A DNA stretch of 30,465 nt from Bacteroidales bacterium. Its GTDB lineage: Bacteria; Bacteroidota; Bacteroidia; Bacteroidales; VadinHA17. Positions 16,803 through 25,562 of the stretch are shown one piece after another. The stretch covers positions 1 to 30,465 of the forward strand of contig DAIDJT010000004.1 in assembly GCA_027451265.1 (NCBI GenBank), read 5' to 3'. The notes beneath the pieces were generated by a model. It ran no database searches, had not been told where the DNA came from, and was given only the letters and a program-made list of their open reading frames with translations. Position 1 is the first letter of the stretch; each line of letters starts with the position of its first letter. A program made the position numbers and the translations under genes.

Positions 16803-19547
16803 TCAGTCAGCGTTTTTATTTATCCAAACTATTGATGTGGGGCTCCAGTCCCTTGGCTGGTCACCTTCCCTGGGTGCTGCGGTGCCGATGACCCTGTTCA
16901 GTCTCAGGTAGTTGGGTATAGCCACCAGATCGGTTCCGTCACTCCATTTCCCCTTTATCGTCATTATGCCACCAAACATCTTATCATTCCACTCAGCTGC
17001 AAACGGGGCATCGCCAATGCGCTGTTCAATGTCAGGCTGGTCTGCCTTCTCAACATTGTAGATCATAGGGCCGTACCTGAGGGCTATCCTGCCCCTGTCA
17101 GCTTCAATCCGTTCGTCAGCAACAACAGTCTGTACTTCCAATGGAATTACAAAAGAGATCATGTCACCCTTCTTCCACTCCCTGGTGATTGGAACATAAC
17201 CCCTGTCTGTCTGTACGGCAACAGCCTCGCCGTTGACTGCAAGGGCGCTGATTGAATTCAGCTCAGGCGTTGAGGCATAAAGGTCACTCGTCTTCCTGTC
17301 GGGAACCCTGACCCATACGGTGAATTTTTTCCTTTCAGCCGGATTGACTGTTATGGAGACATCTCCCTTCCACGGATAATCTGTTTTCTGTACCATTTCC
17401 ACATTGGTGCCTGCCACCTTCTCAACGTTGATAGTACTTCCGATGAACAGGTTAACATATATGCCGTCTTCGCTCTTGACATATGTCCACGTGGGGATCA
17501 TCAACAGTGTCCTTGGAATGTTGCCCACACAGCAGGGGCACACATGCCAGTCTGAACGCATGTGATTTGAAGAAAGCGGGTTGGTGTAGAAGAAGTTCTT
17601 CCCGGCAAAATCAATTGATCCGAGGAGGGCATTGTAAATTGTCTCCTCATAGAGATCTGCATATTTTGCATCGTGATAGGCGATGTTCATCTTGTGCTGG
17701 AAGAAAATGAGCCCGCAGCTGGAGCATGATTCACAGTATGCGTTGTTGCCCAGCGAATAGTTGCCGCCGAAGCCTTCTGAGGTCTCCCCGCTTCCGACGC
17801 CCCCCGTCACATAGTACTTCTTGTTGACCATATTGTCCCAGAGAGACATTACAGCGCTCTGATAGTCGGTGTCACCGGTCTCTGCGGCCACGTCTGCCAT
17901 TCCCGAGTAGTTGTAGACTGCCCTGACGGCATGGCCCACAGCTTCATACTGCTGCTGTACCGGCACATGGCTCTGGTCATACTCCGAACCGTCCTTACGG
18001 CTGTCAAGCAGGAACTTTGCAAGTGCGATGTAGCTGTCACCACGGCCGTTGCCTTCCATGTCATTCACAAAGCGGCCGAAGCGCACAAGGGCCTGTTCCA
18101 TCTCCTGGTGACCGTCAAACCACTCCTTCTTCCCGGGGCCAATGTTTGCCACCCAGCAGTCAGCCAGTTTCTTTGCACCTTCATAAAGCCGCGTGTCAGT
18201 CCCTTCGGTCAGGGTATAGTGGTTTATTGCTGACTCAATAAAGTATCCGGCTACATAGCCTTCATGGTTACCCCTGGTTTCAGGCGCCCACCTCCCCTTC
18301 CACCTGGTTGTGTCACGGAGGGTATATGCTGTCTGAAGATAACCGTCAGGCTCCTGTGCGGAAAGGATAACCGGGATCCACTTTTCGAGGGTCTTTCTCA
18401 TCTTCTCCTGTGCGGCGATGATCTCCTTATCGCCCTGCGGATCAACCATCAGTGCAATGCACATTGACTCAACCGTCTGGTGTACCCAGGCATTTGAAAA
18501 GACATAGCCGAGATGCCTTCCGTGCGGCTGACCGCGAAGAGCTTTTGCTGCCTCGACGAAATTGTCAAGCCCTCCCTGACCCCTTTCAAGGTCAGTCCTT
18601 TCAATCATTTCAATGCAATGAGGTATCCAGTCTACAATGAGCGCCTTTGCCCTGTCATTCCAGAGAGGATTATCAATCTTGTAGCGGCGGGTGTAAACAA
18701 CATCCAGCCTTTTTTCCTCAGGAGGATTGACTACAGTGACCTTCAGTGACGAGGATGATTTCATCTTGCCAGCCTGTGATGACAGTGTGAGCACATAATC
18801 ACCGGGCACCGTAAAGGTTGCCGTGGTTGTATCACTCTTAGCATTCTCAAAGGCCACTGACCCCGGACCTACGGCGGTCCAGAGTGTCTTCTTCAGAGGG
18901 TCAACGCTCTTGATCAGGCCGGTGAGATATGTCCTGCCGCCGGTAACAACCATGCGGTCACCACCGGCTTTTATTACCGGAGCAACTGCCGGAGCATTCT
19001 CAGGTTTCAGTACCTGCCACTCGAGAACCGGAGAAAGGAAACGTGTCACGGAGTCAACCTCCAGTAAAATCTTTGTGGTTGATACTTCAGTGAAAGTGGT
19101 GTGATTGAATTTGTCGTTTTGAATACCAAGGCCTGTGGCATTTTCAACATCAACATATTCATTCCCGTTCCAGTATTTGAACCTGTAGGCCTGAGGCAGC
19201 TTTCCAAAGCTGTCATAGTCATACAGGAAGACAGCAACCTCATCTATCTGAACCGGCTGCTCCCATGCATATTCATACCGGATAACACCGAGAGGCTGTG
19301 GTCTCTGCTGAGGCCGGCCGGGATTTGTCATCCAGCGCCTGAACTCACTGTTCACGCTGTCAGGTGTCTGACCGTCATTCAATTCCACTATCTCTCTCAG
19401 ACCGCCGCGGGTTACCTGGCCACCTTTTGCCAGGACAGCAAGGTTGTCTTTTCCGGACTTTCCGGATCCGCCGGTAGAACACGACGGTATAATAATGACT
19501 GCCATAAGAGCGGCTGCCATGATCGGGATGAATCTGTTTCTTCTCAT
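16803..19547 (-). CDS. GH127 beta-L-arabinofuranosidase lipoprotein with N-terminal discoidin-like and PKD-like domains
   Basis: This 914-residue lipoprotein (lipobox IIIPSC, Cys23) has a front module at about 35-185, resembling the discoidin-like inserts in the neighbouring SusD and surface binding protein. A PKD/Ig-like domain (about 190-275) follows, then the GH127 (formerly DUF1680) catalytic domain to about 900. Key catalytic and zinc residues known from HypBA1 (Glu338, Cys340, Cys417, Cys418) are matched by YCESC (Glu606, Cys608) and CPCC (nucleophile Cys672, Cys673). It should release beta-L-arabinofuranose, for example from Hyp-linked beta-1,2-arabino-oligosaccharides of extensin or pectic side chains. 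It lies 36 bp after the long GH51 and is nearly contiguous with DUF5695. GH146 is a related alternative assignment. Confidence 0.9.
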   Translation of the reverse strand: MRRNRFIPIMAAALMAVIIIPSCSTGGSGKSGKDNLAVLAKGGQVTRGGLREIVELNDGQTPDSVNSEFRRWMTNPGRPQQRPQPLGVIRYEYAWEQPVQIDEVAVFLYDYDSFGKLPQAYRFKYWNGNEYVDVENATGLGIQNDKFNHTTFTEVSTTKILLEVDSVTRFLSPVLEWQVLKPENAPAVAPVIKAGGDRMVVTGGRTYLTGLIKSVDPLKKTLWTAVGPGSVAFENAKSDTTTATFTVPGDYVLTLSSQAGKMKSSSSLKVTVVNPPEEKRLDVVYTRRYKIDNPLWNDRAKALIVDWIPHCIEMIERTDLERGQGGLDNFVEAAKALRGQPHGRHLGYVFSNAWVHQTVESMCIALMVDPQGDKEIIAAQEKMRKTLEKWIPVILSAQEPDGYLQTAYTLRDTTRWKGRWAPETRGNHEGYVAGYFIESAINHYTLTEGTDTRLYEGAKKLADCWVANIGPGKKEWFDGHQEMEQALVRFGRFVNDMEGNGRGDSYIALAKFLLDSRKDGSEYDQSHVPVQQQYEAVGHAVRAVYNYSGMADVAAETGDTDYQSAVMSLWDNMVNKKYYVTGGVGSGETSEGFGGNYSLGNNAYCESCSSCGLIFFQHKMNIAYHDAKYADLYEETIYNALLGSIDFAGKNFFYTNPLSSNHMRSDWHVCPCCVGNIPRTLLMIPTWTYVKSEDGIYVNLFIGSTINVEKVAGTNVEMVQKTDYPWKGDVSITVNPAERKKFTVWVRVPDRKTSDLYASTPELNSISALAVNGEAVAVQTDRGYVPITREWKKGDMISFVIPLEVQTVVADERIEADRGRIALRYGPMIYNVEKADQPDIEQRIGDAPFAAEWNDKMFGGIMTIKGKWSDGTDLVAIPNYLRLNRVIGTAAPREGDQPRDWSPTSIVWINKNAD

Positions 19548-19583
19548 TTCCCTTGTTTTAAATATTTTAAGAATCCTGTGGAA

Positions 19584-21923
19584 TCAGTTGTTTAAATTGA
19601 ATACGAACAGGTTAATGCTAGCCGGGCCAACCGTTAGCGCCTGCGAAGCTGAAACCTTTGCAGGGCCGCTGATCTTGACGTTTTCCGGTCTTCCCGGTTC
19701 ATTTGTAGCCATGTCATCAGGTGCCGTGACCTGCCATAGTTCGCCCTCATCTGCAACTTTGCCGTTAAGGAGCGTTAGGTGAATCTTTACCTCTGCCCAG
19801 TTGGCATTGACAACCGAAATTGTCAGCTTTTTACCTTCACTGTCAAGCGTTGCAGCTATGTCGACAGGCCTCGTTTCACCGGTTACAGCTAAAGGAATTG
19901 TTCCGAAATGCTGCCTGTACAGTTTCAGCACCTGGCCCGTTGCGTCAAAGACAGAACTGGTGGTGTTGGTCTTGATGCATCCGATTACATTGACAGTCTG
20001 GGCATAATTGGCCATGAAAATAATATCACTTTGCCTTGAGTATTCATTGAGGCCTGCGGCTATGCCCATTGCGTCACGCATGAAATAGCGGGTCCCCAGT
20101 TCACCGTAGATATGCGGGCCGTACCAGTAGTTCCACTCATCCATGCATATGCGGATATCCTTCCCTTTAAGCTGTGGTATCTCCTGGCGGTACAGCCGGT
20201 GCGCATCAGCCTTCTCCCTTATTGCGTCCGGTATCTGCTTCACGTGGGTCATCAGGCCTCCACCGTGCCAGTCCTGGCGGTAGAAGTGCTCACTGATAAG
20301 GTCCATGCTCTCTGAACAATTGGTCAGCACCATGCGGTCCCAGTCACCAAGCTCGCCAACTGCAATAAGTTTGATATCCGGATCAACGCTCCTCATTGCA
20401 TTTGCAAAGGCGTTGTGTTTCTTTACAAAATCATCGGTAGACATGTGCCCCAGCTGCCAGTCACCGTACATCTCATTTCCTATTGACCACCATTTGACAT
20501 GCCATGGCTCCGGGTGCCCGTTGGCAGCCCTGATACGGCCCATGGGAGTTTCGGCTGAGCCATTGCAGTATTCCACCTCCTCACTTGCCTGCCCGGAGTC
20601 ACCCAGGCCGGCATTCACGGCAATGTAAGGCTCGGTTCCCAGTATCCTGCAGAAATCCATGAACTCATGTATACCCACGTCATTATGTTCGACACCCTGC
20701 CATGCGGGATTCTTGCGCGGGGGTCTCCTGTCACGGTCACCAATGCCGTCCTTCCAGTTGTATCCGCTCACGAAGTTGCCTCCGGGCCAGCGGTAGACAG
20801 GGGCATTGAGCTCCCTGAGCAGGGCTATTACATCTGAACGGAATCCTTCAATATTGTCTGAGGGCATCAGGCTGGCTGTGCCTACCCATACCTTTCCGTT
20901 TCCCTCCGGTTCAATAGCCAGGGATGCATTCTGAGTCAATTCCTCCGATTTGAATTCTACAGGCCAGGCTGAGAAGGTGCTTCCCGGCTTTTCAATCGTG
21001 ACCGTTTGCGACTTCTCTCCCCATGAAAGTGTAACCTTCACTGCCGTTATACCTGGAGTAGCCTTCAGGATCACACGCCCGGTGTATACCAGTTCGGGCT
21101 TCAGGCCCAGACCAGACTGCTGCATTACCGCAGCGCCGGTGGCATCAACGCCTAGAACCGGGGTCTTGTCACCTGTGAAAGGCGCTGCCCTGTCAACCGA
21201 GAAGAGTTCTTTTTTGCCTCTCAGCTGCCAGGGTGATTCCCTGTCTCCCGGAGTGTACCAGAACTTGCGGTCTTCAAGCATCTCAGCCCAGATGCCTCCG
21301 TAGATGCACCTGCCGAGGTGTTCAATGAACTGCCCGTATATATATTCTGACATGGGCTCCTTCCTGTCAGCCAGGTCAATGGTGACAGCGGTGTTCAGCT
21401 TTTCGGAGGAAACCAGTTCCAGCTTCATGTCATCGAACCAGGCTCTTCCCGATGCCGGCCCGTCAAGGCCAAGCAGGCATGACAGAACTGATGAGTCATC
21501 ATTGCCGGTTTTGAATACAAATTCAACCTTTGTCCAGTCATTGGTGCCGGTCAGCCCCGTGTATTCTGCCTCAAAGGCATCAAACCTGAAACCGGCTCCC
21601 TTTCCGTTGCGTGTCTGCACGTTTTCAGTCTTCACCCAGCCGGTGAATTTATACTCCGACCATGGTTTAAGTTCCACTTTGGTCATCCACCTTCCGCCGG
21701 CAGGCCTTGGACTGTTGAGCATAAGGCTTCTTTGACCCTCGTGTGCAAGGTAATCATAGAAGGCAATCATGTTTCCGCCACGAGTCTCGGCGGTCCATCC
21801 GGTAACGGCTGAACCGCTCCCCAACTCAGCTGAAGGATTTGGGATGATGCTGACCTGCACCTGGTTTCCCGCGCAGGAGGTGATAATCAGCACTGCTGCA
21901 AGAATAATCTTAAGTTTTCTCAT
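19584..21923 (-). CDS. GH51 alpha-L-arabinofuranosidase lipoprotein with N-terminal CBM-like domain
   Basis: This is a 779-residue lipoprotein (VLIITSC, Cys17). A carbohydrate-binding beta-sandwich of CBM4-like type (about 25-175, IPNPSAELG to WFDDMKLEL) precedes a GH51 catalytic region. There, YIYGQFIEHLGRCIYGG, YRWPGGNFVSGYNW, WSIGNEMYG (acid/base Glu484) and CMDEWNYWYG (nucleophile Glu596) are all intact. It should release alpha-L-arabinofuranose, probably at the cell surface or on the periplasmic face. It is the first gene of the enzyme operon, directly after the terminator of the SusCD operon. Its promoter should therefore lie in the about 40 bp at 21924-21962 unless transcription reads through. 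The ATG is part of a perfect palindrome, cattccggaatg (21921-21932), of unknown meaning. Confidence 0.94.
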   Translation of the reverse strand: MRKLKIILAAVLIITSCAGNQVQVSIIPNPSAELGSGSAVTGWTAETRGGNMIAFYDYLAHEGQRSLMLNSPRPAGGRWMTKVELKPWSEYKFTGWVKTENVQTRNGKGAGFRFDAFEAEYTGLTGTNDWTKVEFVFKTGNDDSSVLSCLLGLDGPASGRAWFDDMKLELVSSEKLNTAVTIDLADRKEPMSEYIYGQFIEHLGRCIYGGIWAEMLEDRKFWYTPGDRESPWQLRGKKELFSVDRAAPFTGDKTPVLGVDATGAAVMQQSGLGLKPELVYTGRVILKATPGITAVKVTLSWGEKSQTVTIEKPGSTFSAWPVEFKSEELTQNASLAIEPEGNGKVWVGTASLMPSDNIEGFRSDVIALLRELNAPVYRWPGGNFVSGYNWKDGIGDRDRRPPRKNPAWQGVEHNDVGIHEFMDFCRILGTEPYIAVNAGLGDSGQASEEVEYCNGSAETPMGRIRAANGHPEPWHVKWWSIGNEMYGDWQLGHMSTDDFVKKHNAFANAMRSVDPDIKLIAVGELGDWDRMVLTNCSESMDLISEHFYRQDWHGGGLMTHVKQIPDAIREKADAHRLYRQEIPQLKGKDIRICMDEWNYWYGPHIYGELGTRYFMRDAMGIAAGLNEYSRQSDIIFMANYAQTVNVIGCIKTNTTSSVFDATGQVLKLYRQHFGTIPLAVTGETRPVDIAATLDSEGKKLTISVVNANWAEVKIHLTLLNGKVADEGELWQVTAPDDMATNEPGRPENVKISGPAKVSASQALTVGPASINLFVFNLNN

Positions 21924-21956
21924 TCCGGAATGCTAAAATTTGTTAATGACCATCAT

Positions 21957-21992
21957 ATAAAAGTAAAAGGCCGGTAAAAAGCGGCCTTTTAC
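21957..21992 (-). terminator. Intrinsic terminator of the SusCD/surface-binding operon
   Basis: A perfect 11-bp stem, gtaaaaggccg (21963-21973) with cggccttttac (21982-21992), has an 8-nt loop. On the minus strand the stem is followed by TTTTATATG. It begins 30 bp beyond the stop of the surface glycan-binding protein gene. It separates the uptake genes from the enzyme genes, though partial read-through would still link them. Confidence 0.8.
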
Positions 21993-22021
21993 TTCCTGAT
22001 TAAAACCCTAAAACCAAACAA

Positions 22022-23389
22022 CTACCTTCTCCACTCATTGACTCCGTCTCTTATGCGGTTACGCCATACAAGCTTCGAACTTGCGGTAGTATAATAAGTG
22101 GCCTCTTCATAGATGACCTTGTAATTCAGATTCAGTGTGCTGGTGGCCGGATCCCATGTGCTGGCACCGTTGGGCAGTACATTGGCAATCGGCCGCTCCT
22201 CAGGCGTCATCGGATCACCTATACCCATCACCTGCCATTCGGAAATACCTACCGACTCGCTTGAGTTGATGAACCAGAGCTCTACTGCGTCAGTGGTAAT
22301 CTCATCAAACGTGGTGACATTGAATTTATTCGGGTCAGCTCCGTAGCCCACCGGGTTCGGAACTTCTTCCCATGTGTCGGTTGTCATGTTATGGTACATC
22401 ACGTACTGGTCTGTCGGGAATAGAAGTCCGCCCTCATCACTCCACCAGAAAACATTGGAAGCCCTTATCCTGTAAGGCCGTGCAAAGGTGTACCGTATCC
22501 ATCCCCAGTCATTTGCACTGTACCAGTTACCAAACTTCGGATAGGTGTAATCATTTATTGAGCTTGCAGGTACCTTGCCGTCATTTACAGCAGAAAGTGT
22601 TTCCCATCCTGACACATAGTCGGTGGTGAGTGTCGGGGGGTACTCTGTCGCCAGGTTAACCGGAGTCGGAGGCGGGTTGGGCATCTTCTTCCATGTCACC
22701 GTGTTGTCTGAGTTGATCTTGTAGTGCATGGTATAGCCTGCCCCGTAGAGGTGCAATATCCCGTTTGCAGTAATTGAATCGAGCGATATTGTCTGCGATG
22801 AGATGACGCTGGTCATCGAACCGCTCCCCATAACCGCACCACCTTCCTCAAATGTTGTATAGGTGCCGGTGTGGTTGAAGAAACCCTCTGACCTGGTGAT
22901 GAACTTGATCACGAGAATCTTGGTGTTATGGTCCGCATTGATGCTGTCTGCCGATGTTTCCGTCAGCCGGATAGGAATGGCATAATGGAAATTCACGGCA
23001 TCGGGGTCATTGAGGAATTTGACGGAATCGAGCGTCACAGTCAGCCTGCCGATGTAATCACCTGAAGGAATAGTCATCGTATTGGCATTGCTCAGGCTAT
23101 AGTAGTCGGTTGGCATGAGTTCATATGCGGTCCCTGCCAGCAGAGTCGGATCAATCGTGAAACGGACCCATCGTTCTTCCTTGTTTTCCAGCACTCCGGC
23201 AATGAATACCCCTATATCAAGCTTGAGTCCCTCACCCTTGACCACTGTCCTTCCCAGTTCACCGGCAGTGCTGAGACCGCCGGTGGCTGTTGAAAAAGCA
23301 ACAGTGGTGTAAGGATAGTCATTTCTGAACTCTTCATAGCAACCTGTCAGAATGACCGTCATTATCAGTATTGCAAATATCTTTTTCAT
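22022..23389 (-). CDS. DUF1735/BT_3987-type surface glycan-binding lipoprotein with inserted discoidin-like module
   Basis: This is a 455-residue lipoprotein from the ATG at 23389 (MKKIFAILIMTVILTGC, Cys17). The open frame continues 15 codons upstream but the signal peptide fixes this start. The N-terminal part (about 25-165; YTTVAFSTATGG, RWVRFTIDPTLLAGTAYELM, and Tyr-rich DYYSLSNANTMTIPSG) is the DUF1735 fold found in SusE/SusF-position glycan binders. A second domain starts near 170 (FFNHTGTYTTFEEGG, LHLYGAGYTMHYKIN). It is interrupted at about 245-390 by a discoidin-like module (KFGNWYSANDWGWI, ESVGISEWQVMG) before its closing strands resume (WDPATSTLNLNYKV). It is 38 bp after the SusD gene, as expected for a glycan-capturing outer-surface partner. 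The module matches one in that SusD. Confidence 0.85.
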   Translation of the reverse strand: MKKIFAILIMTVILTGCYEEFRNDYPYTTVAFSTATGGLSTAGELGRTVVKGEGLKLDIGVFIAGVLENKEERWVRFTIDPTLLAGTAYELMPTDYYSLSNANTMTIPSGDYIGRLTVTLDSVKFLNDPDAVNFHYAIPIRLTETSADSINADHNTKILVIKFITRSEGFFNHTGTYTTFEEGGAVMGSGSMTSVISSQTISLDSITANGILHLYGAGYTMHYKINSDNTVTWKKMPNPPPTPVNLATEYPPTLTTDYVSGWETLSAVNDGKVPASSINDYTYPKFGNWYSANDWGWIRYTFARPYRIRASNVFWWSDEGGLLFPTDQYVMYHNMTTDTWEEVPNPVGYGADPNKFNVTTFDEITTDAVELWFINSSESVGISEWQVMGIGDPMTPEERPIANVLPNGASTWDPATSTLNLNYKVIYEEATYYTTASSKLVWRNRIRDGVNEWRR

Positions 23390-23427
23390 ATTTCCTGTTT
23401 TATTTTTTCCCGGGCGGGAAAAAAATT

Positions 23428-25545
23428 CTACCATCCACTGTTTTGTTTCAAATTACTCATAATGAGTGTCTGTTTGTAAGGCACCGGGATATATCTCATA
23501 TAATCCTGGAATGCATGTGTCTCTACATCCACGTACTCATAGGAGTCATAGTTGATGGGCCAGACCCTCCATTCGATCACACCGACTGACTCGGTGCTGT
23601 TGATGAAGTTGATCCGGATGCCTGTTGTTACAACCGGGTTGAAGACTGTCGTGGTCCAGGCGTTTTCTGCCACAAGATACCCCGACGGATTCTCGACACG
23701 TTTCCATGTGCTGGTCCCTGCATCATAATATTCAAGGTATACCTCCGTGGGAAGCAGGAGACCACCGCCGTCAGTGAACCAGTAGATTTCCGATTTGGCA
23801 ATTGATTTGGGCTCGGCGAAGTCATACTGGATCCAACCCCAGTCATTGGAGCTGTTCCAGTTGCCGAACTTGCGATGCGTATTATCTGAGGATGATGCAG
23901 GTTCAAAACCGTCATTCACGGCAGAAAGCCTTTCCCATGACGAGCAGTAATCAGTTGTAACCGTTGCTCCAAGGGCAAGGTTTGTCGGTTCCGGAAGAGT
24001 CGACTTGGTGATCTTCGCACCTTTAACGGTATGGTCAAGCGGCAGGTTCCATCTCCTGATATCCCAGAAGCGGTGACCTTCGAAACAGAGCTCCAGGCGC
24101 CTCTCGTTCCTTACAAGTTCCCTGAATGAGTCCTTATTTGCTGCCTGATCTATCCTGTACTGGTCCTGTTGACCTGTAGTGGCGGGATCAGAGTCAATGC
24201 CTGCCCTGTTCCTGATGAGTGCCAGAACGGAGTTAGCCGAGAAACCCAGGGTTGCATCATCCGGCCCGTAGGCTTCGTTTGCTGCTTCGATAAAGTTAAG
24301 ATAGAGCTCAGTCTTGCTGAGGAACACCCTGAACCTGTAGCTGGTTGTAACATCACCAGGGGTAAGCCTGACGTCCTTGCTCAGAAGCTTTTTCAGGTAA
24401 TAACTGGTACGGGTACCCTGAAGACTCAGGCCTCCGGGTGCATCAGCGCCTCCTGTGTAGGTCTGAACCACAGTGCCATTGTAGGTTGTTCCGTTCCTGA
24501 ATAAAAACCTCTCGAAACGACCATCACGGCTGGCATAGGGGTTCGAAGGATTGAAGAGAGTCGACTCATCTATCGGGTAGCCGTTGCTGGCCGGGAAGGC
24601 ATCAACGAGGTTCTGTGAGGGATTGCACGCTCCGGATCCGTAGAGTGAGGGTGGATAGAATGCATACTCCCAATCATTTGAAGAATACTCCGTCTGAATC
24701 CAGATGTTGTTAAGGCTTCCGGAATTGTTGGTTGTGTAATCAAAGTCATGAAGGTTGTTGCCTCCGTAATATGCCATTGCATCATGAGCAACCTGCGCAG
24801 CACGGACCCACAGATCCTGTGTTGAGGGACCGTAAGCGGGGCTGGCGGCATAGAGATATACCCTGGCCTTGAGAGCCCAGGCTGCCATCGCACTGCCCCT
24901 GCCGGCATTCGAGTTGTTGTTGTACGATGCGCTCCCGTTATACCATTTCGGAAGAAGCACGATAGCTGAATCACAGTCCTTGGCTATCTGGGCAACACAC
25001 TGCTCATAGGTGTTGCGAGGAAGGTCAAGATTGTCAGTAGTGGAAAGAACACTCGTTACAATGGGGAAGCCAAGGCATTCACCTCCGCCGGCAGGATACC
25101 CTGCATATGTGCGAAGAAGAAGCCACTCGTACCAGGCCCTCATGAAGAAGGCTTCACCCCTTCTCTGCTTCTGGAGAACCTTATTGAGGGCAGGGTCAGA
25201 TACACTGTAGAGAAGATCCTTGCAGTCCCTGAGATACATGTTCAGGTAACCTATGGCTTCATACCAGTCATCCCACTGACCTATCGGGTTGTTCTGAACG
25301 GTCCAGTTGCCAAGTGCAAGCGAGTTGCCACCCGGGACGGAAGGAACGGCGTTGTCAGTGTAGTACTCGGTATAATCAATATATTCGGTGTTGAGAAGCG
25401 AATAGGCCTGTGCCAGCAACCCCTCACCGTAAACGGCATTGCTCAGGAGCTCATCTGTGGTGAGGTCTTCTATCGGCCTCGGATCGAGAAATTCACAAGA
25501 GACCGCCACAACTGCCGTAAGGAGAAATATTATCGTTCGTTTCAT
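23428..25545 (-). CDS. SusD-like surface glycan-binding lipoprotein with inserted discoidin-like module
   Basis: This is a SusD/RagB family lipoprotein of 705 residues from the ATG at 25545 (MKRTIIFLLTAVVAVSC, Cys17). An ATG at 25563 overlapping the SusC stop is less likely. It forms the lid of the adjacent SusC transporter. The TPR-rich core shows RGEAFFMRAWYEWLLLRTYAG, GSAMAAWALKARVYLYAASP and LVRNERRLELCFEGHRFWDI. Normal SusD proteins then run to a short end with a PxP and NPGW-like finish. Here about 145 extra residues (about 522-665: LSAVNDG, KFGNWNSSNDWGWI, ESVGVIEWRVW) separate the core from the expected terminus (YIPVPYKQTLIMSNLKQNSGW region). The size, clearly above the usual 500-600, is explained by this insert. 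Confidence 0.92.
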   Translation of the reverse strand: MKRTIIFLLTAVVAVSCEFLDPRPIEDLTTDELLSNAVYGEGLLAQAYSLLNTEYIDYTEYYTDNAVPSVPGGNSLALGNWTVQNNPIGQWDDWYEAIGYLNMYLRDCKDLLYSVSDPALNKVLQKQRRGEAFFMRAWYEWLLLRTYAGYPAGGGECLGFPIVTSVLSTTDNLDLPRNTYEQCVAQIAKDCDSAIVLLPKWYNGSASYNNNSNAGRGSAMAAWALKARVYLYAASPAYGPSTQDLWVRAAQVAHDAMAYYGGNNLHDFDYTTNNSGSLNNIWIQTEYSSNDWEYAFYPPSLYGSGACNPSQNLVDAFPASNGYPIDESTLFNPSNPYASRDGRFERFLFRNGTTYNGTVVQTYTGGADAPGGLSLQGTRTSYYLKKLLSKDVRLTPGDVTTSYRFRVFLSKTELYLNFIEAANEAYGPDDATLGFSANSVLALIRNRAGIDSDPATTGQQDQYRIDQAANKDSFRELVRNERRLELCFEGHRFWDIRRWNLPLDHTVKGAKITKSTLPEPTNLALGATVTTDYCSSWERLSAVNDGFEPASSSDNTHRKFGNWNSSNDWGWIQYDFAEPKSIAKSEIYWFTDGGGLLLPTEVYLEYYDAGTSTWKRVENPSGYLVAENAWTTTVFNPVVTTGIRINFINSTESVGVIEWRVWPINYDSYEYVDVETHAFQDYMRYIPVPYKQTLIMSNLKQNSGW

Positions 25546-25562
25546 TGTTTCAGTTTTTAGCA

